Part shown: positions 54,533-64,000 of the stretch, piece after piece
Layout of the letters: each line of letters begins with the position of its first letter
Position numbering within the stretch: the stretch's first letter is position 1
Source of the DNA: Darksidea phi
Lineage: Eukaryota; Ascomycota; Dothideomycetes; Pleosporales; Lentitheciaceae
Direction of reading: 5' to 3'
Assembly (NCBI GenBank): GCA_030770425.1
Contig: JASJFT010000017.1
Location: 124,001 to 188,000 of the forward strand
Length of the DNA stretch: 64,000 bases
Notes under the pieces: generated by a model
Database searches by the model: none
Seen by the model: the letters and a program-made list of their open reading frames with translations, nothing else
What the model was told of the DNA's origin: nothing
Position numbers and translations under genes: made by a program

Positions 54533-55234
54533 ATGGCCCCGAACAAAGGCAAAGCCCGCACGGCGCAGCCCGAGAACGACACAAGCGCCCCACCACAATT
54601 GCGCTCCAACGAGGAGCTCAACCTGTCCGTTATTCGTCGCCACTATCCCGAGGTAGCTGGCATCCATTATGTCGCACCCTACGCGGTACTATACGCCTAC
54701 ATGCTCGAAACATCGCAATGGGAGAAAATCGGCATGGAAGGCAGCCTTTTCGTCTGCGAGCTTGTCCCCTCCCCCATCGGCGCCGAGCGTTTTGCCGTTG
54801 TTCTCTTAAACCGACGCGGCCTTGAGAATTTTTTTATGGAGATTACCAGCCCGGAAGATATCGATTTTGGCGAATTTATCATGATGCAAAGCGACCAAGT
54901 GTACGGCCTCTGGATCTTCTCAGAACCGCTCAGCAGCACGGCCAACGTACCAGCGGAGATCCAGGAAAAATTGGAAGAGCTGGCTGCGCGAGCCAAGTCA
55001 AGTAGGGAGGCGAAAGAGCGTGGTATTGAGAGTGGGATGACGGAAGCTGAGCAGGTAGAATCCGTTCCCATGGGACGCCAAGTGTCCCTTAGAGAGCTGT
55101 TCGGACAACGACCAACGGAAGCTGCGGCAATGGTCCATACTCACAACAACTCGCACCCGCCTCAACCAGCACAGACGGACGTCCTCAACCAACTTTTCAT
55201 GAAAGCAAAACAAGACTACAATGGCTTCGGCTGA
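54533..55234 (+). CDS. DCP1: mRNA-decapping enzyme subunit Dcp1
   Basis: Activator of the Dcp2 decapping enzyme in cytoplasmic mRNA decay. Single exon, 233 residues. The EVH1-like domain covers about 25-140: NLSVIRRHYPEVAGIHYVAP, WEKIGMEGSLFVCE, RFAVVLLNRRGLENFF and a helix-rich end (VYGLWIFSEP...VPAEIQEKLEELA). These are the Dcp1 family blocks. The C-terminal 90 residues are polar and include RQVSLRELFGQ and a final LNQLFMKAKQDYNGFG, likely partner-binding linear motifs. The ATG at 54533 is the first in frame. Confidence 0.9.
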   Translation: MAPNKGKARTAQPENDTSAPPQLRSNEELNLSVIRRHYPEVAGIHYVAPYAVLYAYMLETSQWEKIGMEGSLFVCELVPSPIGAERFAVVLLNRRGLENFFMEITSPEDIDFGEFIMMQSDQVYGLWIFSEPLSSTANVPAEIQEKLEELAARAKSSREAKERGIESGMTEAEQVESVPMGRQVSLRELFGQRPTEAAAMVHTHNNSHPPQPAQTDVLNQLFMKAKQDYNGFG

Positions 55235-56381
55235 CGGTACTGCTCTAGATGTCCCAATATGTGCAGGAAATCACGACGTTTGGCGCTAGCGAAGAGGCAG
55301 TTCCGGATACGGCCAGCGAAGTGAAGGCATCGTTGCATGGCCTTACCAAGAGCACGTGGGTTCAGGAGGTGGAGACTTGTGCCCCTTATACGAAAGTCCA
55401 CCGCAAGCATGGTAAATGCGGCAGGAAGAATCACCAACCCGCCGAGGAAGGTGCCAGCCACGATTTAGACGGATTGGACTGGGCAGAGGCCCCGGATCTA
55501 TGACGGGTTAGGCTCCAGGGGTTCTCTAGATTGGTTCAGCTTGTATGGAACTGAGTGATCCTTTAAATCTTACGAGAGTCCCCGTACTCGGTAACACGCT
55601 CAAGGCCTACTAATACTCCTAAAAGACTGGACTACCCTTTGACTGTGCCTTCAAACTAAATTTGAACCGGAAAGCGTCGGAGTCAGTTTAGTGCGGGGGT
55701 AGGCACTTCAATTTTTATGACAGTTTCGTCCCTGATGAACAGTGGCCCGCTTGACCGGTGTGACCACAGCCAACTCTGATGGGTGGGAGGGCCGGCGACC
55801 CTCCTGATGAGTTCTACGGGAGCACAGATGGTCGAATCTTCAGTTCCCGCATGGTTTCCTAGCGATTGATGGTCCGCCTGCGACAGATACCGTTGGTTGA
55901 GAAAGAATATGCGAGACGCTGATCTCGATGTATAGTGACACGAGCGCCCTTTGATCAAGTTTACGGAGGCAGAAATACAGGAAATATCAATTCTACGATA
56001 GCTTTACCTTCGACATGTAGTGATGCACTTGACAGACATGTTTGCAATCGAGTATAGCGGACCAGAGTGCGATGGTCCTCTGAATTATCCTACATGGAAA
56101 ATTGTACGATTTGCTGGAGGTTTGTGGATGGCGACGTTTTATTTCTCCCACGATGCGAAGTTTTTCTGTTCTCGCTAACGGCAGACAATGTGTGATAGAC
56201 GCTTCGGTCGTGTTGGGTTAGAATGAGAGCACTCCGGATACGTTTCGAAAAAGAGATGTCCTTGAACTCTGAACTTTGAATATCCGTGACAGTGTCTCTA
56301 ACGACTATGTGATATACATGATGTACAATGCTTCCACACCCTAACAACCTTTGCCACAACTTCCCAACCGCATCACTCCGA
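55235..56381. other. Intergenic between DCP1 and mS33 3' ends
   Basis: About 1.1 kb, no domain-bearing frame, RNA or repeat recognised. Confidence 0.45.
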
Positions 56382-56806
56382 TCACCTCTTCTTGTTGAAC
56401 TTCTTCGATTCTGTGCAACTATCAGTATCGCCTTTTCAGTCTCCTCCAGACATTCAAATAGATTCTCACCAGCAGCAGTCCTCTTCTTCTTCGGTGCCCC
56501 CTTCCCTCTTGACTTGGCAACATTCAAATGCTCCAGCCAATCTTCTTCCTCCTCGTCTATGACCTCAAATTCCGGGTAGAGTCTGCGCAGCTGTGATATG
56601 GTACCTATGCGCGGTGGATAGTAGGAAGCGACCGAGGGGCCTTTAAGGCGTTGGTGGAGAATGCGGCTGCCGACTCGGATGCGCTCCGGATTGTAGGTTG
56701 TGTTGAACACGCGGCATTGGACCTAACAAAGTTAGAGAGCGGTGATGGAGAATCAGAGATGGCGCACCCTCATGAGGTCTAATACTCGTGCGCGTGGGAC
56801 TGCCAT
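56382..56806 (-). CDS. RSM27: Mitochondrial small-subunit ribosomal protein mS33 (Rsm27/MRPS33)
   Basis: Component of the mitochondrial ribosome small subunit. Exons 56806-56768, 56722-56470 and 56410-56382; 106 residues. Exon 1 MAVPRARVLDLMR joins VQCRVFNTTYNPERIRVGSR. ILHQRLKGPSVASYYPPR, ISQLRRLYPEFEVIDEEEEDW and a basic end AAESKKFNKKR follow. The N-P-x-R-x-R-x-G-x-x-x-L-x-x-x-L-x-G-P block is the family hallmark. The long frame running on past the second exon, to 56090, is intron read-through and is not used. Confidence 0.92.
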
Positions 56807-56982
56807 TGTGAGCACAATGAGTATGGAATCTGAGGAGCCGCGGAGGTGCATTAGGTCTGCATGGCTTGGCGCTCCAATCCAAATTAGGAATAGAAGCCTT
56901 GGTCAGAGTCACTTTTTGTAACTTCACATCCACAACCATTACTGCTCTGCATCAGCACCGCCAAAAGCCATATTTCTACGCC

Positions 56983-58452
56983 ATGTATCAGAGTAGTCAG
57001 AAACGTGGCGGAACATCCAGTCACTACGAGAATGACCGCATCAAGAGGCAGCGCCCCAATAACCCCCAAAGCTCCAACTTTACCTCACAGAGTCGCGGTG
57101 AAAATCACCAGAATGGCCACGGCCTACGACCACAACAGGGCCCTCAAAAGTTTAGAAACAAGGACAATCCAGTCTTGGACCATATCGACAGGCTGCCAGC
57201 ACCCAACAAATGCGAGCCTTGCAAGCTGGCTGCTGCGGAGATGCAGACGGGCATGATCGCGCTGCTGGACAAGCTTGAGGCTGACGAGCTGACACCAGAG
57301 GGCGACAGAGAGGTACTGCATCACGCACGCGAGCTTCGGCGACTGCTATCAGCTCGGGCTAGCAACACGCAGTTCTCCCAGGCGAAGAAAGCGCTAGACG
57401 AAAAACGACCGCCGAAGGATAAATACGTGTCCGTGCCCGCATATATCGAGCAGAAACTGAAGCAAGTAAAGGATCTCCCAAAGCTTCCACACATCACAGA
57501 ACCATATCTGCAGGAGGCTGTCTTCACGCACATCTCATCCCACGGCCTGAATCGCATCAAGGGCGTGGACGATACCGACAGAATATCGTACGAGCGCTTG
57601 GAGTTCCTGGGTGATGCATACATCGAGCTCATCTCATCTCGTCTCATTTACAGTCGCTTGCCGCACGTTGACGTACCTCAACAATCATACTTCCGAGAGC
57701 AGCTCGTTAAGAACGAAACGCTGGGCCAGTTCTCTAACGCATACGGACTACCCGACCGTCTCAAGCACGGCGGACACATCGGCGATTCAAAAGCCTGGAC
57801 GAAAGTTATCGCCGACGTATTCGAAGCCTACGTCGCCGCAGTCATCCTCTCAGACCCCGAAAATGGGTTTCAGATTGCCGAGAAGTGGCTCACCGAGCTT
57901 TGGGCACCGCAGTTCATTGATTTCAAGGAGAAAGTCATCGAAAACCCGCAAGCGAAAGATGAGCTTTCGCGCTTGGTTGCTTGCAAAGGTGTCGTGCTCC
58001 ACTATCGCGAGGAGCGGGGTATGGTGCACGAGAACGGCGTTCAGAAATACTTTATTGGGGTGTACCTGACTGGGTGGGGTTACGAGAATGAGTGGCTCGG
58101 CAGTGGAGAGGGTCGGAACAAGGGGCAGGCTGGCGTGTATGCGGCTATGGATGCGATACAGCGGAATAATATGGTGCTAAAGACGGCTACTCGGAAGAAG
58201 CAGGAGCTAGCTCAGCGGAGAAAAGAAGAAGAGGAGCGGAAAGAGACGGAAGAGGAGGTAGACGATGCGATTGACAAAATCAGGGAGTCCAAGGCCACAG
58301 ATGAAGGCACTAGTGATGGCTCGAAGCCGCATGAGGCTCAATCGACCAGCAGCTCTTGGCTTGAGAAAGAAAGAAAGAAGAAAGAGAAAAGAGAGAGACG
58401 AGAAAAGAAAGAGAGGAAACCTAAGGAGGCATCGAACAGTGCCAGCTGTTGA
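56983..58452 (+). CDS. Ribonuclease III (Rnt1/Pac1-like double-stranded RNA endonuclease)
   Basis: Nuclear RNase III enzymes process pre-rRNA, snRNAs and snoRNAs. Single exon, 489 residues from ATG 56983; an in-frame ATG-less extension reaches 56866, only 60 bp from the mS33 start. RNase III domain (about 165-315) with the signature ERLEFLGDAYIEL (204-216) and the second acidic pair in VFEAYVAAVI (D278, E281 region). A double-stranded RNA-binding domain follows (about 325-415: DELSRLVACKGVVLHYREER...YFIGVYLTGWGYENE...GRNKGQAGVYAAMDAI). The C-terminal 75 residues are Lys/Glu/Arg-rich coiled coil ending KERKPKEASNSASC. A mitochondrial-ribosome mL44-type assignment is less likely because the catalytic motif is intact. 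Confidence 0.88.
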   Translation: MYQSSQKRGGTSSHYENDRIKRQRPNNPQSSNFTSQSRGENHQNGHGLRPQQGPQKFRNKDNPVLDHIDRLPAPNKCEPCKLAAAEMQTGMIALLDKLEADELTPEGDREVLHHARELRRLLSARASNTQFSQAKKALDEKRPPKDKYVSVPAYIEQKLKQVKDLPKLPHITEPYLQEAVFTHISSHGLNRIKGVDDTDRISYERLEFLGDAYIELISSRLIYSRLPHVDVPQQSYFREQLVKNETLGQFSNAYGLPDRLKHGGHIGDSKAWTKVIADVFEAYVAAVILSDPENGFQIAEKWLTELWAPQFIDFKEKVIENPQAKDELSRLVACKGVVLHYREERGMVHENGVQKYFIGVYLTGWGYENEWLGSGEGRNKGQAGVYAAMDAIQRNNMVLKTATRKKQELAQRRKEEEERKETEEEVDDAIDKIRESKATDEGTSDGSKPHEAQSTSSSWLEKERKKKEKRERREKKERKPKEASNSASC

Positions 58453-59349
58453 GTTGAAAGGCCTTTTCCCACAGTATCGTTCGTGGAACAATAATCTCGT
58501 ACACACGATAAATATGGTGCACGTACGAGCATTACTTATACTATACATCCATCAAACTCGCAGAGAGCTTTCGCCCTTAAAGGGAGGAATATCGCATATA
58601 AACGGCACCATTCTTGGTAGGTAGCAAAAAGCATGCAATGACCGTTGCTCATCTTAATCCGTGAGTATGATATACATTAGACGTGCACCGCTTCAATATC
58701 GGCTTGGAGATCGTGCCAGACGTATAGGTAAATATAGGAACTTGTGAGCTTAGTTTCCTGTGTTTGATATCCATGTTTAAGCCGATTAAATGCACATGGC
58801 GAGGATCATTGGTCAATCACTCGCTAGAAAGTTTCAGCTACAAGACGAAGACACCTCCGTTCTACTCGCTAAAAACGGAGTCTAGGCTTAGATGAAGCGT
58901 AGACATAACGATCGCATTCCTCCAACCGACGTCCACTATCGGACGGTCCACAACACATTCTACAGAGTATCGCCTCTCCAGGTGCAACACGCTCAGCACC
59001 AGTACGTCTCACCGTGCAACTTGTTTGGAATCGTTGCATGACGAGTGTGTTTCTTCCTCCGTCATACTTATGGATATCGCTGGTATCTCTAAGGGCGACC
59101 CGAATTTATCCACTCTATCAAGATACCAGCAGAAGCTACAGTCACGTTAGCCGCTTACTCTCTCTCGTAACAGAGAGGATGTTGAGCCTAAATATAGAAG
59201 TATGGTTGTGCTTACCTGGCAGAATGCCTCTCCTGGGCGCGCACATACCGCGGCTGACTCAATGTTTGAAATAAGTCCTCGAGTGCGTCTATCTTGTAAT
59301 GATTCGGTGACCTCTAGTTATCCTTGAATCCTGATATTATCCAGAGCAC
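58453..59349. other. Intergenic, no gene recognised
   Basis: Start of a gene-poor tract that reaches the right edge. Nothing recognisable on either strand. Confidence 0.45.
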
Positions 59350-59399
59350 CTAGTCGACAGATGGGAATATTGAACGGAACGCAGTCTGCGTTGTCGTAC

Positions 59400-60810
59400 G
59401 CATCAGAGACCTGCTTGATGTTCGTGCTGAGGAAGTCAATCTAATCGGCGCCCAGGCCCTTGGACCCTGGCATTTCGTTGCCCTCTTCCGTCTTCTCGCT
59501 ACTCTGTCCCCTGCGCGGTCCAACGCCGAACCCCTGTTCTTCCAAGTGGTCGACGCTAGCTTCGATGATGCGGTGGAGATCAAGACCGCGACCCAAAGCT
59601 TGGGCCCATCCTGGTTGGTTCTGGGTGATTGGGAAGGTATAGAAGCTCCGGGTACCAGACATTGGTTCATCGTATATGCTGTACATTGGAATGAGCATTG
59701 GGTAGATGCAGAGAAAACGAAAAAAGAAAAGAATTTATACTTACGACTGGAAGTAGTATCCATAGCCTTTGTCCCAGTGTTTCAAGCGGAAATCGTTGTT
59801 ACCAGCGATTATTTCATGTTCGTTGAACTGATCCAAAATCATTGGATAAGATTGGAGCCACATTCTCTCCGTATGCCAACTAAACTGCAATGCTAGACTG
59901 AATAGTACTCGTTCCAAGACCTCGGCTCTATCGTTTGCGTTAATGATATTTGCGTTCGATAGCGGAAGCATGTCGGTGTCGGCCCAGATGCCGCCCTCGA
60001 ACAGCGCCCCCATATCAGCCCACTAGAGTTCCCATGGATCGTATAATCGTCAAAGATCTGCTTGGTCATCTTCCAACTTTCAGAATTGTCTCCACGGGCG
60101 AAGAGAGGTATTGCAGGTATTCGTAGTTATTATCCGCATTCCGAGCTTCCCCCGTTTCCGCATAACTCTTGATGCGCCAGTGGTCGCCATGGATATATCG
60201 GGTTGCATACATATTTACGCCGCCCCAAACAGCCGCCGTGGTTGCCGCCGATGCGGCTGCTGCTGCAGCTCCCAAGAATACCAAGCACTACCAAAGGACC
60301 GCGCAGCAGAGTTATGCCAATCATAATAGGAAACAGATAACTGCATATGATCATCTGAAACACAGTGGGCTGGACTGGGAGATTTTGGCAGGCATGAACC
60401 ATTTGACCCGCAACTCCTTGTTCGCTGTCCAATGGAGCTTTCCATTTACGAACATGCGATTGATGATGCTCAAGCTTGATATGAAGTTCCTCATTGAGGT
60501 CGCGATCTGGGCAATGGCCGCAGAACCAGGTTCCGATGCTCTGTCCACGAGATCAGAGCGAGTGATAGGCGGGCACCCTTCGATGGGGCACAGGAACTCG
60601 TCTTGCACGAGATCTATGAAGATTCCGGGAAAGGTGTCACGCATTCCCTCGTGTCTCCAAACGTCCTTGCTCCAGACGCTGAAGAACTTGAATGCTTCGG
60701 TAGCGCCCCATCAGGCCTGGTCATACACATTTCCATTCCTGGTTTTGCGCCGAGCTGCTAAATGTTCTTCGAGAGAACGTTTTCGTCTGTCTGCCCGGGG
60801 CCAATGAAAA
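59400..60810 (-). pseudogene. Decayed glycosyltransferase-like gene remnant(s)
   Basis: Fragments of protein-like sequence in changing minus-strand frames. 60644-60351 has FIDLVQDEFLCPIEGCPPIT and HWTANKELRVKWFMP; 60284-60066 has a hydrophobic start and RYIHGDHWRIKSYAETGE. From about 60060 MTKQIFDDYTIHGN is followed, in another frame, by LFEGGIWADTDMLPLS, which looks like the sugar-binding DXD region of GT32/DXD glycosyltransferases. A C-terminal piece follows to about 59440. Frames shift between the pieces and splice sites that would repair all of them are not evident. It may be one broken gene or two overlapping remnants. Confidence 0.4.
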
Positions 60811-63355
60811 ATAACCGAGCGCAATGAGGGTGGTGAAGCCATTGCTAATAGTCGCCTTAGAGGTAGTTGAAAGTAGGCGCTGTGCATGGAGGACCGACAT
60901 GATTGAGACGGTTGCTGCTGAAGACAACTCCACAAGAGCATCGAGGACGTTTGGCTAAGAAGGCTTGACAGCCGGATTGAAGCTAGAGTTCCGCTTAAAA
61001 TTAAGCGTAATCGCACCCAGTTCCCATATTGAGAGACCAGGTAGGCAATGGTCTCGAAGCGACGTATTGTAACTCAGTCACAGAGGCGGTGTACCGTGTG
61101 CTTCTGGATCGTCAGAAGAGACTAAGAAAGAATAGAATTTAGATCTTCAAGGTATGTGGTTAGGTTCGATGTGATTCTGGTTGTCTAGTGACTTCAATCC
61201 TGCTATATCCTCTGACCGCGGGGACCCACGCTGGTGGGTTTCAATGGCTTGTATAGTGGTAGGGTGAGTGGGTGCAACGACAGGTCTGCGGCAATGGCAC
61301 GAGTCCTTGATAAGAGACGGAGTAAATCGCATCGATTTGGAGGGTATTGCATGTCTCGGCTCATCCTAGCCCGTGTTTGATGTTTTCTCCCTTGAGAGGG
61401 GAGTGATTAGTAGACCCCATACTAGGAGCCTATTCGGAAGAATTTGGATACTTACCGAGATATTCTTATTCTTTATCAGTAGATCCCGTTTAGCTTTAAT
61501 CTATTACTTGCCAGCACGTTCTTGCCATTGGGTATACCGCTGGCTAGATATCAATATCAAAATTTCCATTGGTGCATGGTGACTAAGGGGCTCATGATGA
61601 TGAGGATAGTGGACAGGGTCCATGCGCTTCAGCATGAGATTAGATGTTACTCTCGCCCTAATAATGGCGTCCAACACATGGCAGACCAGGAATGAAGGCT
61701 TCCCGGTCACGGTGGCCCTCGCCACCGTGACGGTGTATGGACTGGCCAAAGTCTGTGTATAATTCTTATCCTAAGCTTCCCTGAGCTAATCGTGTATGTG
61801 CAACGCACGAGGGTACAAGTTGTGTGCTCACCGTGTTGCATGTTCAAATCGGGCAAGTCCAAGGCCCAGCCAACGTGAATGTCATCGCAGCTCACGTCGA
61901 TGTTAAATGAAGCGGCTATAGTTTTAAGGTAAAGTAGGTAGATGGAAGATAGTGAGCAGATACATGGTGGTAGAAGAAAGCTCTGCGTTAACAGTGATCG
62001 TGTTAGAATACTGCACTTTCGGTTAGCCTGTTCAGAGCGTCGGCCTCATCTCCTCATGATGTTACAACGCACATCATCGCGAATCCGTTATAGTATCCAA
62101 GTGTGTTTCTTGATTCTATCAAAACGCTTGTCACTATCTGCTCATGTTAGTTCACTAAGTTTATGGAATCCGCTGACGTTCTTTTAGTGTAGATTAAAAG
62201 GCAAACCGTGGTGCACCTTACCTAGGGACCTAGCGCACGATTGCGAAAAACCATTGAACTACAAACTGGGTACCCATCTAGCTTTACTATCTGCCCTTTC
62301 CCCTAACATCTATCGAACCCCCGTTGTTGGTCATGTCAGATCGCTTTGCCCAACCTCGACTTGCGACAGCAGTTACAGTTCTAAGCACTAAGAGAAGATA
62401 GTGAGGTCCGGCCTATAATTGCTGATCCCATTCATTCCGCATTTTCAGTGAACGGAATAAGCGAATAGCAGCTTCTTCAAGCTCGTGTCACCCAAGATAC
62501 TCGGAATGTCACCGCATTTATTTCAGCCTTTATCTATCTGATAATGCCCCTCCTGCTAGCCGTACCTAACCAATATTTACCCATACCCCCAGTATATCAC
62601 ACGTCTGCTGTGCGTATCCCTGTATTAAAATCGCCTCCGCGGTCAGCATGTGAACGAAGTGGTAGTGATATACAATGAATAAGCTTGATTGTATGTCTGC
62701 TATGAGTGCGTGGTGTCGTTTATCCTAGGGAGAGTTCGAGATGATCTCGCCGAGTGTAGTAAGGGTGTTGCGCAAATACTAGCCGCATCACGAGGAAACG
62801 TTTGGTCGCGTCGGTAGGCTATCGTGTTGTACACCGTCTCCTTCATATTCTATGCTCAAGTTGCTGATACCTAACGATTGGGGCAAGCAGTTGGATTTTG
62901 CAATTTCATCGCATGTCGGAACCGAGTAATTAAAGAAATTAAAAGAGAACTTTAATAGAGTACTGGACTCATTAAGCTCATTCACTGGGAGAAGTGCAAC
63001 GTGAACCTCAGCTGTTTGCAACCTCTGTTAGATGGATAAATTTTCCTATAGAGTGGAGGACGGTATTATGTAGCAACAAATAGGCTTTTGACCACTCATG
63101 TGAGCCATACTTCCTCAGTTTATTCTATTGGCTTCAAAATATATTTATGTGCAGCCGATTGGAACAACTAACGACTCGGTTCGCCACCTTCCCTAATTAC
63201 CCCTCAAATGGTTCTGCCCCACTCCGCCCTACCCCTCAAGCTTACGTTTTAGATTACCTTTCAAACTACCATGCAAAGCCAGTTTCTCCCGGCTGGAAAA
63301 ACTAAATATGATTGATCTATGTGTTAAAAATCTTATAAATGTGAAAAACATACCA
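60811..63355. other. AT-rich intergenic, no gene recognised
   Basis: 2.5 kb without a credible gene. AT content rises towards the tRNA-Gly gene. No repeat of note. Confidence 0.45.
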
Positions 63356-63488
63356 GCATCGATAGTTTAGGGGTAGAATTGAAGCTTCCCATATTTCGAT
63401 ATCTGCTTCAGGCACGGGTTCGAGTAAGTGACACGAGTAGGACTTCAATTGGAATTAGCCTAATACTTCGAAGGTCCCGTTCGATGCA
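63356..63488 (+). tRNA. tRNA-Gly(CCC): tRNA-Gly (CCC) gene with two intervening sequences
   Basis: Acceptor GCATCGA (63356-63362) pairs with TCGATGC (63481-63487); discriminator A. The A box TAGTTTAGGGG is intact. Anticodon arm GAAGC-TTCCCAT-GCTTC, anticodon CCC, with a 12-nt intron after position 37 (63392-63403). T-stem ACGGG/CCCGT is intact, but the T-loop is interrupted after TTCGA by 50 nt (63424-63473). Removing both gives a 71-nt tRNA with loop TTCGAGT and a consensus B box GGTTCGAGTCC. In the genomic sequence that B box is split. The insertion begins GTAAGT, has CCTAAT about 10 nt before its end and ends GAAG. A TTTTT terminator lies at 63505-63509. Confidence 0.85.
63424..63473 (+). 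other. Spliceosomal-type intervening sequence in tRNA-Gly T-loop
   Basis: 50 nt, perfect donor GTAAGT, branch-like CCTAAT, acceptor AAG. A GGACTTC...GAAGGTCC hairpin spans its 3' end. It has no sequence similarity to the tRNA-Ala insertion beyond the splice-like signals. Confidence 0.7.
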
Positions 63489-63862
63489 GAAGTGCACATT
63501 CAACTTTTTGCCTTTCTCCCAAAATACGCAGGTAGGAGAAAAGGCTCCATTTTTGCCGGCAATTGCGCATAGCCGGTAAGTCTTGAGGCAAGGCGTGTGC
63601 GAATCTCTTGCTACGATTATTAATGATCTGGGACTGGAATTAATCGAGAGGAATTCTTTATATATTGATCCGAAGCTATTATTGTGTGTAGAGTGTGGGT
63701 ATGTCACCTCTACTGTGTACAAACTCTTACTGTGTTTTGTTCTGACCTTATAGTGGGGACCCCTACTATACAAATCCAGATAAACATTAATCCAACGATG
63801 CTTCACGGAAGTTGAGTTTATTATCTTGTATCTATTTGCATGCGCCGGTAATAGAGCGCGCC
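63489..63862. other. Intergenic between tRNA-Gly and right-edge gene
   Basis: Contains the Pol III-type T-run after the tRNA and the 3' flank of the minus-strand gene. Nothing else recognised. Confidence 0.4.
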
Positions 63863-64000
63863 CTACAAATTTTCTTTGAGCGTCAAGCCCGAGTACACCA
63901 TCTCAAAGACCTGAACGTCAACAGTCTCCCCACGTCTCTTCTTCAGTAGCACCTCCTTCTGCATCACCGTCGGCAACGATGCAACCGGTAAACCCCTCAA
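63863..64000 (-). CDS. C-terminal end of an unidentified gene (cut by window edge)
   Basis: A minus-strand frame is open from the right edge to a TAG at 63865-63863, 45 residues: it includes LPTVMQKEVLLKKRRGETVD and ends QVFEMVYSGLTLKENL. Composition is protein-like and the frame uses every codon to the edge, but I do not recognise the product and cannot exclude an intron. Confidence 0.45.
   Translation of the reverse strand: MRGLPVASLPTVMQKEVLLKKRRGETVDVQVFEMVYSGLTLKENL

Noticed and set aside
56090..56469. Long C-terminal extension of mS33
   Set aside because: Intron read-through; splicing at 56469/56411 gives a normal-length protein with a basic end.
1..64000. CRISPR arrays, bacterial operons, rRNA genes
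   Set aside because: None seen; the DNA is eukaryotic, with spliced genes throughout.

Overview
This 64 kb window is nuclear DNA of a filamentous ascomycete (Pezizomycotina). A Dothideomycete-like fungus is my best guess, inferred from gene content and not from any marker. Protein genes carry short introns (about 45-145 bp) with GT(A/G)AG(T/C) donors and CTAAC/CTAAT-like branch sites. The set is typically fungal: NuA4 subunit EPL1, KEOPS KAE1, VPS18, DCP1, TOM7, SNF1 beta, an inositolphosphoceramide mannosyltransferase, a Zn2Cys6 regulator and a CAP59-type glycosyltransferase. Most coding sequences had to be joined across introns, and several real ends (TOM7, VPS18, SNF1 beta, mS33) are invisible as single open frames.

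Layout. 0-6.4 kb: 60S protein eL28 (cut by the left edge), a DUF2015-like membrane protein, a 722-residue protein of unknown role, TOM7, and splicing factor HSH49 (divergent from TOM7). 6.9-15.3 kb: an MFS transporter gene split by a complete Ty1/copia LTR retrotransposon with identical LTRs, a target-site duplication and one intact 2114-codon gag-pol frame. 16-34.5 kb: patatin-like phospholipase, EPL1, RKM4-like SET methyltransferase divergent from KAE1, GT32 (SUR1-like), a decayed membrane-protein gene, a two-TM protein, SNF1 beta and a hypothetical protein. 34.6-38.4 kb: gene-poor, AT-rich DNA with an unusual tRNA-Ala gene and a pseudogene carrying three TAG stops. 38.4-58.5 kb: Zn2Cys6 factor, CAP59-like glycosyltransferase, VPS18, GAR synthetase, OCRL-like 5-phosphatase, DCP1, mitoribosomal mS33 and RNase III. 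58.5-64 kb: gene-poor DNA with decayed glycosyltransferase-like remnants, an unusual tRNA-Gly gene, and the end of a gene cut by the right edge.

Two signals stand out. (1) Both tRNA genes found, Ala(AGC) and Gly(CCC), have a normal anticodon-loop intron plus a second insertion of 54 or 50 nt in the T-arm. Each insertion begins GTAAGC/GTAAGT, has a TACTAAC or CCTAAT branch-like motif and ends in AG. Exact removal restores a perfect T-arm and B box, so these look like spliceosomal introns inside tRNA genes. (2) The copia polyprotein carries, between integrase and reverse transcriptase, four GAL4-type Zn2Cys6 clusters followed by an OTU-like cysteine-protease domain. I know of no described copia element with this layout. 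All identifications are from reading the sequence; no searches were run.
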